Shown: piece after piece, positions 22,137-32,071 of the stretch
Layout: each line of letters opens with the position of its first letter
How positions within the stretch are numbered: position 1 is the first letter of the stretch
Assembly (NCBI GenBank): GCA_964034945.1
Contig: OZ035961.1
Span: forward strand, 91,345,491-91,409,490
Direction: 5' to 3'
Length of the DNA: 64,000 nucleotides
DNA from: Chrysopilus asiliformis
Lineage: Eukaryota > Arthropoda > Insecta > Diptera > Rhagionidae
Program-made: the position numbers and the translations under genes
The notes under the pieces: generated by a model
Databases searched by the model: none
The model's input: only the letters and a program-made list of their open reading frames with translations
What the model was told of the DNA's origin: nothing

Positions 22137-22841
22137 ATGGCATTAACATTTGAAAATGATTTCGGGCATATGACCACCGCGGCTGTTCTTGACGAAGCGC
22201 ATTCTGGACGTCCAATTTTGGGCCACTTTTTCGAGCACTGCTGGCCGTGTGTCACGAATAACACGAACAGGCGTCAATTGTTGCTGGTTTATCAGCATAA
22301 ACCAGTGATTTCACGCAGCCCCACGCCCCACAGGAAATAATCAAGAGGTGTCAAATCGCAAGACCTTGGAGGCCAATTGACAGGTCCATTTCTCGAAATC
22401 AAGTTATCGCCAAATTTTGATTTCAATAAGTCGATGGTTGCGGTCGCCGTATGGCACGTAGCGCCATCCAGTTGAAACCACATCTCGGCCGGAACCATAT
22501 TTTCAAACAAAAAATCATTGATCATGGTGCGGTAACGATCTCCATTGACCGTAACGCAAGCTACGGCCTCATTTTTGAAGAAATAAGGTCCGATGATGCT
22601 ACCAGCGTGTAAACCGCACCAAACGGTGCATTTTTCTGGATGTAATGGAGTCTGTAGGGTCTCTTGTAGATCGGTCTCACTCCATATGCGGCAATTTTGC
22701 AAAAATAAGCTTCATCGGCGAACAAAATTTTGCTAAAAAAAACATCGCTTATAAGTGGCGCGAACATACCACTAATTTTCAAAGTAAATTTGGATTATTT
22801 GGCAGCGTTGTTCAAGCGTGAGTCTATTCATCATGATTTGC
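22137..22841 (-). pseudogene. DD41D mariner transposase, decayed
   Basis: On the minus strand an N-terminal piece (MNRLTLEQRCQIIQIYFEN then stop, near 22832) is followed by a deletion. Then ILFADEAYF is shifted relative to the next frame (22292-22702), which holds MWFQLDGATCHTATATI and CDLTPLDYFLWG. By eye the last two acidic residues are 41 apart, as in the copy at 3122. Frameshifts and the missing middle make it inactive. Ends and sequence differ from the other two copies, so it is a separate subfamily. Confidence 0.8.
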
Positions 22842-22861
22842 CAGAGTATAATGATCATAAA

Positions 22862-23660
22862 CAGGGCCCGGATATTTAAGGCAAAAAGGCATTTTGCCTA
22901 TTTTGCTTTTTTCGTTCATTTTTGTATAATAACTGCCTTTTAGGCATTTTTGCTTATTTTCCCACTTTTTCGACCATTTAGCCTTTTTTTATGCCTTTTT
23001 TAATAATTCCGATCTTAAAAAGATTTATAAATTCTTTTTAGGGTAATTTAAGTACCCATAAAAATTATCATTATTTTTTTTTTGATTTGGCAATGCCTGT
23101 ATTTATGACAGTTGCGCCAATGTGCGATCAGTTTAGTTTTGGTAGTAAATTGAAATCTTAGAAATGCCAAAAATCACACGAGAAAACCGCCTTATACTCG
23201 TGAACCTTGTAAATACATTTGGTAAAGACTGTTTCTCGACAGACGGGAGTTTGCTTTTCTGCAAAATTTGCGAAAAAGTAGTGAATTATTTCTTGCAATC
23301 AGTATTAGATCCGTATTACCTATTATGATTCTCAATGCACCTGAAGTAACGTCACTATAACAAGTTGTAGGTAAAAAGCAGCGAACACTCATATTACTTA
23401 AATGAACTGAGACTCTTTATACGGCTATTAGTTTTTTATATATTTTTTTAAATTTATTTATATGAATTTAATTTATCTAAAACTTTTTGCAAGCGTTCTG
23501 CGTTCAATTTTGTGATACATGATATGTAATATTGCAATGAAAATGCCTTTTGTTTAAATAAATGCCTTTTTTTTGAAAAATTAATGCTTATTCAGTCTTT
23601 TATACTGCCTTTTTGCCTGCTTTTTTTCCCATTTTATAAGTGCCTTAAATCCGGGCCCTA
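22862..23660 (+). mobile_element. hAT element, 799 bp, with perfect 8-bp target duplication
   Basis: The ends CAGGGCCCGGATATTTAAGG and (inverted) TAGGGCCCGGATTTAAGGCA are bordered by identical ATCATAAA at 22854-22861 and 23661-23668. An 8-bp duplication and CAGGG-type tips define hAT. The subterminal parts carry many TGCCTTTT/AAAAGGCA words, as in hAT transposase-binding regions. It has inserted into the older DD41D copy and is non-autonomous. Confidence 0.92.
23164..23328 (+). pseudogene. CGGBP1/BED-like zinc-finger N-terminus of a hAT transposase
   Basis: The 54-codon frame starts MPKITRENRL and includes FSTDGSLLFCKICEK, which resembles the Cys-x2-Cys half of the BED/CGGBP1-type finger at the N-terminus of some hAT transposases. 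It stops shortly after (YYLL) before the His half. In such proteins this domain binds the element's subterminal repeats. Here it is a truncated relic inside the 799-bp element. Confidence 0.6.
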
Positions 23661-23699
23661 ATCATAAATGTCAAAAAGTGAGCGCAATATGGCCTATGT

Positions 23700-25560
23700 T
23701 ACACACGGCAACTTTAAACGGATACAAAATACAAAAAGTTGCTCGTTTGTGCTACACGCGGAGACAAGTTGAAGGCCACCCTGCCGATTGAATTTAAATT
23801 TTACTTCAAACTTTGCGTGAGGATCACGAGAAGGAACTACAAAAAAAAATTACACAAATAGGCTCGAAACTTTACACCCAACACTCGTAAAGTTGTTTCA
23901 AGGATTTTCAGAATTCAGCATATTTGATTACTGTCAACCGACGATGACAATCACGAATGTTTTACTTTGATGGAAACGCTCATCATTTAAATGGCAACAA
24001 TTTTTACCGTCGAGTCATCATTTTAAATTGAAATTTTTGCTCTTTTGATTTGAACATTTTTTATTCACAGGAATCTCTGCCACACTACATAAAATTTATG
24101 CTTCAATGACGGCTGGAAAGCAAGGATAAAACCAAAATGAAACTCAATAAGATAAACTGAAATAAACTCAGTCAGTGGTTTCCCGGAATTGTCGAATTCA
24201 ACCAGGACAATATGCGAAATCCCTATTTTGAACACGGTATACGTAATTAAATATTCCATTTCGGTTTCAGCAATTATAGTGTGCGGATTTAATTTCCTAT
24301 GCATAGCGGATTAAATCGGCTTAGACGGTGTTGTCAAAGGATTGTTATGGGAATTGTCCACATGCGATAGTCTAACAAGGATCCATACAAGATCTGCAGG
24401 TGGAGATTTTAAAGTGAATGCGGTTATCCTTAATGCACCTAAAATCTACAATAATTAAATCGAAATCGATATACAGTAGGCTCGAAAGGTAATGAAATCA
24501 AGGGATAAAATATTCAATATATACACATTAAACCCACCCATTTGACTTAAATATTTCACTAAATAGTCGCTGACGAGGAATATTTATTGCGCCCGCAGGA
24601 CCAGCCCAAATCATCTCATCTCCTCCGCAGGGAACGAATAAATCTTCAAGTGATTCTACCTTCGTTGGAGCTCAAGCACAAGGATTTCTACTTTTTTTTT
24701 CTTTTTGTATTTTGTGCCGTCTCAAATATATCACAGGATTCCCTGCTGTTTTGGGGCTCTTTTCAGGAAACGCCTCCACTTAAGTTGCGTTATGCTCGTT
24801 TCGTATGGAAAACAACTAAATCCTTCATATGTGATTTTCCAAACATTTTCTACAAGTGAAAAAGCTTTAAGGAAAATGGAAAACGTAGCCAAAAATTATT
24901 CTAGCGGTGGGTGAATTTGACTTGAGATTCATAGAAAATTGTTTTCTTATCCAGAAAAAGGATATTTTTTTTCGATTGTCTGTTTCTATATGTTGAATAA
25001 ATTGCAAAAAAAAAAAAATATGAAGAAAAATATGCGACCGACTTGATTTAAGCCACTTATACTCTTATATTGTGTGTAGTTCGTGTATTTCATCCTTAGT
25101 TACATGTACGGATAACACTGGGATGATGTTAGAGGCCCAAAAAATGATTTAGGGATATTGCTAAGTCCATATGTGTAACTTTTAATGCTGAATCATGTGA
25201 AAAATTTCAACAGAATTTGTATAGAGGTAAGTCACTAACCATATTTCTTGTATGATCATCATTTCATTTTATTTTATTTCCATTTATTTTGTTTTTTCTC
25301 AGACTTTTTGAATAGGGAAAAATCTTTTTCAAGTGAATTTATATGCTTTTCGTTTGTAAACCTTTTCTTCAACCCTTTTTTACCATGCCAACGGTCATAT
25401 ACATTGCATAGTGTTATTACTGGTGATACATAAATGTTTTTTTTTCGTTATCACAATTACTTTTCTTTAAATTTGTATCATAAGATCCTTTATTGGAATT
25501 ATTCATATAATAAAAAAGAAAATCCTGAAACAACACTAGTTGTGAATTTTGCGTTTTTCA
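23700..25560. other. Intergenic DNA, no gene seen
   Basis: Short frames at 24065-24304 (minus) and 24587-24914 (plus) lack motifs, splice context and a family. Nothing further can be supported. Confidence 0.4.
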
Positions 25561-25564
25561 CTAG

Positions 25565-26147
25565 TAAACATAACAAAAGCTATAATTGCCAATCTGGCAA
25601 TCATTGGAGACCCGTATGGTGATATTCGTATCAAAATTCGAACAGTTGTACCAAAATTCCACTTTGAAGTCAAACTTTCCAATAAGATTTTTTTAAATTT
25701 ATTCCAATCGGATTTTGATGTATGGGAGTTTTATGTAGAATCATATCCTAAATAACTTTTGTTCTTTCACTTTTTTGATAAGATGCACCGTTTTTGAGAT
25801 ATTCACAAAAACCGTTTTCGTTCGTATGGGGGGTACCCCCCCTAATAGTCCATTTTTGCCCATTAACGAACTTAGCCTCACATTTTACGAAAAACGGATC
25901 TGCGCAAAATTTCAAGTCTCTAGCTCAATCCGTGCGCCCGCAATCCGCGCCACAGACAGACAGACGGACAGACAGACAGACGGACAGACAGACGGACAGA
26001 CGGACGGACGGACATGCTAAATTCAACTTTTTTCATCATTCTAAACACACTGGTGTAATTCATTTTTGTGTGCGATGACGAGATCTTGGCGTTACAAACG
26101 GTAAGGCAAAGTTAATATACCCTTTGGTTTCACCATACGGGTATAAA
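25565..26147 (-). mobile_element. Helentron (DINE-1-like), complete copy
   Basis: In inverse orientation: tail AACATAACAAAAGC, hairpin ATTGCCAATCTGGCAAT, the subterminal repeat region, core, a CAGACAGACGGACAGA array (25952-26012) and the end CACCATACGGGTATA. Same family as 16566. Confidence 0.82.
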
Positions 26148-26530
26148 AACTACTAAATAGTTGTAATTCTTAGCAAAAAATAAACAGATAATCGAATACA
26201 ATGGATTTCTCAACTTTAATCTTAGCATTTTCTTGCAATTGGGTATTTTAGTATTAATGATAAATCTCAAAATCCTTCTATATTTACACGCTATTTTTTT
26301 GAAACTTTTTTACCGAATTTAGAAGGCGGTTTTGCCTCAAGGAACAAATTTTCATCCAAATATAAATATTCATGCAGTGAAGGGTTAAAATTAAAGGGGT
26401 TTTCGGGTAATTCTCTATTTGGATAGTTATTAGGCGAAAGTAAAAATCTTTATTTATTACTTAAAATTTTTTTGTGAATTCTTAAAAATGATAATTTAGT
26501 TTGTCGTGATTATAATTAATCTAATATATG

Positions 26531-26665
26531 CAGGGCTGTGGAGTCGGTAGCTCAACCTTCGACTCCAACTTCGACTCCAACTCTGACTCCTTAAATTTTT
26601 AATATCCGGCTCTGGCACCTGAAAATTTAGAAGGTTTTACTCCACATCCAACTCCTCCGGCTAAA
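26531..26665 (+). repeat. GGAGTCGG-type hAT relic
   Basis: Begins CAGGGCTGTGGAGTCGG and continues with CGACTCCAACTTCGACTCC. This pattern is widespread in animal genomes as hAT-derived non-autonomous copies. Only one end is recognisable. Confidence 0.5.
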
Positions 26666-27092
26666 AAAGTCATTGAATCACCCCAAACCCCAAATCAAAC
26701 CCCGCAAAACATTGAGGGTTGACTTTAGCATTTCTTTCTTTAACGGTTTTTACGTATCTTTAACAGTTCTTGAGCTATTTGAAAAAATAATACTTTTTAC
26801 ATATTTTTTCGAGACTAAATATTGCAGAGGAAAGATTTATGTTGAACACGTCCTCAATTTATTGCAAAAGTTAAAAAATCGGCTCTACACCGAGTTAAAT
26901 CAGCACAATCTCGCTAGAACCACTCATTTTAGTCGTTGTTTCGAGATGGTTGGTATCCATGCTAGTTTTTTAGGCCCAAACCTTAACGTGGAGCCGCCGT
27001 GGCTAAAAAAGGAACTTTTGCGTGGCGCCGTTTATTTCAAAGTATAAAAAATTACAAATTATTATAAAGATGATTTTTACTTTTTGCCACAA

Positions 27093-28197
27093 TTATTCTT
27101 TGTAAACTAAAAACACTGTCACAACAATAAAATACGTCGCCATTTCATACACGTAATTTGTAAAATTATCCTTTTTGGGATCCATAAAAAAGTGCATCTT
27201 GTAATCGCATCCTTGATGATTTTTCTCAACAACCGATACAAAGCAAACAATGCGGCGTCTGTAAAAATAAAGGTAATTTTGAATTGTTATTTGTAATTTA
27301 AAAAGGTGGGTTGGAAAGTGCAAGGAAATTGCATGAGTAAACTTAAAAAGGATTAACAACGAGGAAAAGCTTTGGAACTATAATGTCTGGCTTTTAAAAG
27401 CTGTAACTCGAAAACAACTAGGCCGATTAAACTGAAATTTCATATTTACAAAACGAAAGAGCTTTGGAAGAAGGAAAAAAATTATTCCAAATCATGTGGT
27501 TTTCCCTACAGTACAAAACTTTTCAATTCATAACTAATTTTTCTATTTGTACATAAAAAGGGCACTAAAATCTATCTAATTATATATTTTTCATACTACC
27601 TGCTATGTTTAAACTTTTTAACCTTGTCTTTCACTTCAACAGCAAGACTTTCAGCGAATTTCACAGATCTCCAAGGATCGTAAACTCTATTAAATCTATC
27701 CCACAGCAAACGATCTTCAATAACAGTTTCAATCATTTTATAAATATGTTCCATGTTAAAATTTTTCCGGAAGAAAATGATATCAATCTTTAAGGGGTCT
27801 TCCGGTTCTTCCTCTTTTACTGGCTCAGGCGTTTCTCTCACATTTTTAAAAAGCGTCTTCTTTTTTCCCGTTTGAAGGATAGTCATCGATTCGTTCAGGA
27901 GTGCATTAATTCGGTTTGTAGTTTTAGCTGAAGCACTTAATCTGAAAATTATCAAGTTTTCAAATTAATGCAAATTAAGTTATAATTAATAAAAATTAGA
28001 AAAGAATAAAAAAAATTGCGTGGTTTTTCTTGAAAATTTCAGGTTTTTTACAAAAGAAAATTAGGTAGACATAAAAGAAATCAATTTTTTTTCAAATTCT
28101 TTTGGATTGAAAGTGATTTCAAACATTAACACTTTAAAAGCTACAAAGTCAAAAAAACGTCAACCAACTTAGATTTCCACGAAGTCCAACCAGACAT
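27093..28197 (-). CDS. Tctex1-domain dynein light chain
   Basis: Predicted subunit of cytoplasmic or axonemal dynein, where Tctex-type light chains dimerise and link the intermediate chain to cargo. Minus-strand exons: 27093-27258 and 27600-27941 are joined by GT-AG signals with the phase kept (AG plus A gives Arg, reading HSRRRIVCFVSV). The second has an acceptor (TTTTCAG), so a 5' exon is required. The best candidate is 28169-28197, starting MSGWTSWKS, whose phase fits but whose donor (GTTGGT) is weak. The model gives 178 residues. The C-terminal Tctex1 fold is seen in NFNMEHIYKMIETVI, a DPW motif, KHSRRRIVCFVSVVEKNHQG and NYVYEMATYFIVVTVFLVY. An acidic EPVKEEEPED linker precedes it. A poly(A) signal (AATAAA on the minus strand) lies at 27031-27036. 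It resembles TCTEX1D/DYNLT5-like proteins more than canonical DYNLT1, but the subfamily is uncertain. Confidence 0.75.
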
Positions 28198-29636
28198 TTT
28201 GGAATTCCTGTTGATTTAGCCAACAATTCAAATTGAATATAACCACTTTTGTATTTTCAAGTCAATTTTTCACTGACCAAACCTTAAAATTTATATTTTC
28301 CACAGAAAAACACAAGAAAATAAACAGTTCTCGTCTGTTTTTCCTACAGAACTAACCCCGGCGGCCACAAATCATGCAAATCAAATCGATTACAGAATGA
28401 AAAATTGTGTTTGCGGGAAATTACGAAGAAAACTAAACACTCAACTAAAATGTTTTTATCGATATTCAAAAATCAAATCAATTACTATGCAAAAACTACT
28501 CACAATCTGCCCACAACGAAACCCAACAGAATTACAATGAAATCAATCTATACGTGGAAAACTTCACTGATTTCCTTCACTTTAGCCCATTCTCGAGGTA
28601 TCCCTGAAAAGGGTTGAATCCGGATAGTTTATGAGGCAACACTTTCAAAGTTCACTTCAACAAACTACTATTGAAACTGTTGCAAAAATCTCCCCATTCC
28701 CAAATAACAGCCGTCAAAGGATTTCTTCATTTCGCCGATGGTAAAAATTGGGGAAATATGCCGGAAAATCGTCGATTCACTTTCAAAATAGTCTTGAATA
28801 TCGCACATATGGTCCCGTATTAGGCTACCATCAGGATTAGACTTACGAAATGTGTTCTGTTCTGTATATAAAGTAGGTTTAAGGACGAATTACCTGAGTC
28901 ATGCAATCCTTTATCATACATTGAAGTAAAAAAGGAACTATCTGAGAATATGATTGATTTACAAAAGCAAAAAGAGAAAGAGTTAAATCCCATTTTATTT
29001 TATTCAACGAAATAGCGAAAACTTTTCCTACAATTTTTCGATTTTCTTCTATTTCTCCCTTCCTTTCAATTACTATCCGTTCGTTGGATTTTAGTTGCAT
29101 TTAATTGGATAAGACGAAGCGCCACAAATTCGCGTGGTGTCGTAAAAGTCACAGCTACCATTGAAATATTAAAGTAGCGAAAAAACGTTTTTTTAGTAAC
29201 TCTATTAACCGACAATAAATATAAAAGAAAAAACTTTGAGGTCATGTTGCGTGTAAGGTATTTTATGGCCATGCGAAATATATGGAAAAGTTTTTTAGAA
29301 CTGTGACGGAAACTGAAAAAATTGTTTCGATAAAAACCAGTTGCTTGCGTGTGAGAAAAAGAATGAACTTCATTCAAAAAGTTACTAAACGTTTTCTAAT
29401 TTTAGCAATTAATTTTTATTTCAAAGTACTTAACTAAATTGGCAATTACGAGCTTAATTTGATGGAAATCAGAAGTTTTTATAATAAAAAAAAATTTTCG
29501 GTTAGAAATATGCTGGAATTGCGAAGTCCTTTTAGCCGAATTTCTCTTTTTATATGGGAAAAAAGGGTATTATCTAAAAAAAACTAATGCTAAACTTAAA
29601 AAAACTACGTTAATCTCACGAAAAATTTAAAAAACT
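28198..29636. other. Intergenic DNA upstream of the Tctex gene
   Basis: It may hold the Tctex promoter. The minus frame at 29066-29377 (103 codons) and others lack recognised motifs. No repeat family is identified. Confidence 0.35.
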
Positions 29637-30070
29637 GGGGTGGCTTCATGTAACTTATTTTCGATCGATCCAGTCGAAGGAAATCTTTAGTCGACCAAAA
29701 ATGATTTAACAGGCCGACACCCAATCTGGTGCACCCGATATAAGAGTCTTTTCTGGGTAATTTGGGATCGCTGAATCCGAATCTGGCAGTAGTTTTGTTG
29801 TACCAGATTTACTTTTTCAGATATGAAGGAAAAAAGAATTGTTGATTACCAGATTATAAATATTTAAAGCAATTCATGAATTACCCGCCATATCGGAAAA
29901 ATTAGAGCTGGTACAGCCAAACTACTGCCAGATTCAGATTCAGCGGCCCAAAATTACCCAGAAAAGACTTATATCTTGGGCACCAGAGGGCCAGTTTAAT
30001 CGTTTTTGCTCGACTAAAGATTTCCTTCGACTGGTTAGTCGATCAAAAATAAGTTACATGAAGCCACCCC
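29637..30070. mobile_element. Foldback element, copy 1, 434 bp
   Basis: The arms are near-perfect inverses from GGGGTGGCTTCATGTAACTT through CAGTCGAAGGAAATCTTTAGTCGA and further, covering most of the element with a short centre. A second copy lies at 30976-31421. No obvious target duplication. The Helitron at 30082 starts 11 bp away. Confidence 0.85.
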
Positions 30071-30081
30071 TGTTCTCTCAA

Positions 30082-30443
30082 TCTATAAAAATGGATGTTT
30101 GTTGGTCTGTTTGAGATTACAAAACTCAAAAACTACTGGACCGATTTTTACGCGATTTTTTGCAAAATGATCTGCGTTGCCAGAAGCAGGTTTTTAGCTA
30201 TCTTGGATTTCCAAAATTTGAAACGGAAGGTCCTGAAAGGATAACGCAAATATCCTTTTCCCCATTTTTCCCCGGAAAAATTGGCATTATGGGGTTTTTG
30301 GGGTCGCTGATCACGAATCCGGTGTTGGAATTTCAAAATGCGAAACAGAAGGTCCTGTAAGGATAACGTTTTTTCCCAAAAGTTTTCAAGTTAATTTTTG
30401 GTTTTTGGCATTCTAAAATTGTTGGCAATATAGGGTCTGCTAG
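30082..30443 (+). mobile_element. Non-autonomous Helitron, 362 bp
   Basis: It starts TCTATAAAAATGGATGTTTG after an A and ends GGGTCTGCTAG before a T, which is the TC...CTAG layout and A/T insertion of Helitrons. The 5' part carries CAAAAACTACTGGACCGATT, a phrase common in insect Helitron 5' regions. A second copy lies inverted at 34578-35302 and relics at 57768-58215. No Rep/helicase gene. Confidence 0.8.
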
Positions 30444-30975
30444 TAATACATAAAATTGTCGGCAGAGTATTTTATTTTGCCTTCTTATACATTTTCATAT
30501 AACATAAGATCTTTCAAATTTTGTTGTCTGTTCTTGGTTCAGAAGTAGGACGACTTTTTTTAAGTGAAACCTAGACAGTTTCCAGTTGGGAGGAGAGCAA
30601 CGAAGTGTGAAGTAATTTTCATGCTTCTAAATTAAAGCGTTAAAATTTGGAGGGTTAGTTTTAATTTCTGTTTTTTTGTTTGTTATTATATAAAGGGTTA
30701 TGGCTATTTTATCTATTCAAAATACAACAAAAATTGCGCCGCAGACAAAACTTTTAAAAAGAAACACCCTGCCAATCGACATCCTTTTTGTATGGTTAAA
30801 AACATGAGACTCAAATATTGATTTACGCCACAATTTTTTTTATGTACCACGTATAGTACATTTGGAAGGAGGCTAATGAACGGCGCCGCAGGCGAATTTT
30901 AAAAAAATGCATTAAATGCTGTCATTTCCGAGGATACCGCGCCGCAATCGCGTAAAAAATTATTGAGTTAGAACA
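30444..30975. other. Intergenic DNA, nothing recognised
   Basis: No coding signal and no repeat ends are seen between the Helitron and the second foldback. Confidence 0.35.
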
Positions 30976-31421
30976 GGGGTGGCTTCATGTAACTTATTTT
31001 TGATCGACCAACTAGACGAAGGAAATCTTTATTTGACCAAAACTGATTAAACAGGCCGACATTCATTCTGGTACAACCGATATTATAGCCTTTCCAGGGT
31101 AATTTGGGGCCGGTGAATCCAAATCTGGCAGTAGTTTGGTTGTACCAGGTCTACTTTTTTCAGATATGAAGAAAACGAATTGTTGATTTCAAGATTATAA
31201 ATATTTAAACTAATTTATGGATTATTCGACATATCGGAAAAAGTAGAGCTGGTATAGCCAAAATACTGCCAGATTCGGATTTAGCGATCACAAATTATCT
31301 AGAAAAGACTCTTAAGTCATGTGCACCAGAAAGAGTGTCCGCCTGTTTAATCATTTTTAGTCGACTAAAGATTTCCTTCGACTAATTAGTCGATCGAAAA
31401 TAAGTTACATGAAGCCACCCC
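30976..31421. mobile_element. Foldback element, copy 2, 446 bp
   Basis: Same family as 29637-30070, same ends (GGGGTGGCTTCATGTAACTT and its inverse), with arms slightly diverged. Its right edge lies next to a TTTACAG acceptor-like site on the minus strand. Confidence 0.85.
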
Positions 31422-31507
31422 AGTCTGTAAACAATTTTTTAAATTTATTAAAACAACTACGACTTTCCGTTTTTTTTTTGATACCTCAGACATGAGTTTT
31501 TTACTTA

Positions 31508-31593
31508 CCGATTTCATTTATTTTGGCAATTATTCGTAACAATGAATCAACTTTTTAAAGTTTTTCGCATTCGTTTTCCAGCTTGGCGGCCAT
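31508..31593 (-). pseudogene. Possible exon relic with an in-frame stop
   Basis: The minus strand reads MAAKLENECEKL, a TAA stop, then in the same frame KVDSLLRIIAKINEI, followed by a strong donor (G|GTAAGT). The start context is good (AAAAATGG). About 85 bp further on, a TTTACAG acceptor is followed almost at once by the foldback at 30976-31421. This could be the first exon of a dead gene, a coding exon whose stop is an error, or chance. I do not recognise the family. Confidence 0.3.
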
Positions 31594-32071
31594 TTTTACA
31601 CGTCCCCATTGTTCACTCTCTAAATTATAGGCTCTCTAATACTCAATCGGTAATTTTATCTGGTTGGATGAATACCCTTAATATTAGATTGTGAAGAACT
31701 TGATAAAAATATTAAAATATGGTTTTTTGTTTCAGAACATTTATATTTAGTCTTTTTTAATATCTCGTTGCATTAAAACAATATACACATACTCTGTTTA
31801 AAAAAATGTTTTAATTTAAAATTCAAAAAAAAATTGTTTAAAATGAATGAAATAAAATAGATTTTGCAAAAAAATAACAAAAAATGACATGACATGGCAG
31901 CATTGTGTCGAATTAAACAAAGATCAGTTAAAAATTAGTTACAGTTATTTTTCTTTTATACATTATTAGTTAAAGGAATTGTCAATAAAAAACTTATCTA
32001 CAAAATGTAATCGAATAAATAGTTTTAGCTTAAAAACCCAATCAAATTTAAATAAAAATATTAATTTTCAG

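Larger units (their letters stand above)
22039..23680 (-). mobile_element. Second DD41D mariner, split by a hAT insertion
   Basis: The left tip AAGGGTGTTTTTTAGCCCC follows TA (22037-22038). The minus strand encodes a decayed DD41D transposase. The start-proximal part and about 20 bp of flank are separated from the outer end by the hAT element at 22862-23660. The distal inverted end was not found, so the right boundary is approximate. Confidence 0.65.

Noticed and set aside
26673..27047. 124-codon plus frame just before the Tctex gene
   Set aside because: No recognised motif, no splice or promoter support; the end looks somewhat protein-like but not enough to call.
27605..27793. Plus-strand frame over the Tctex exon
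   Set aside because: Shadow of the minus-strand Tctex1 coding exon.
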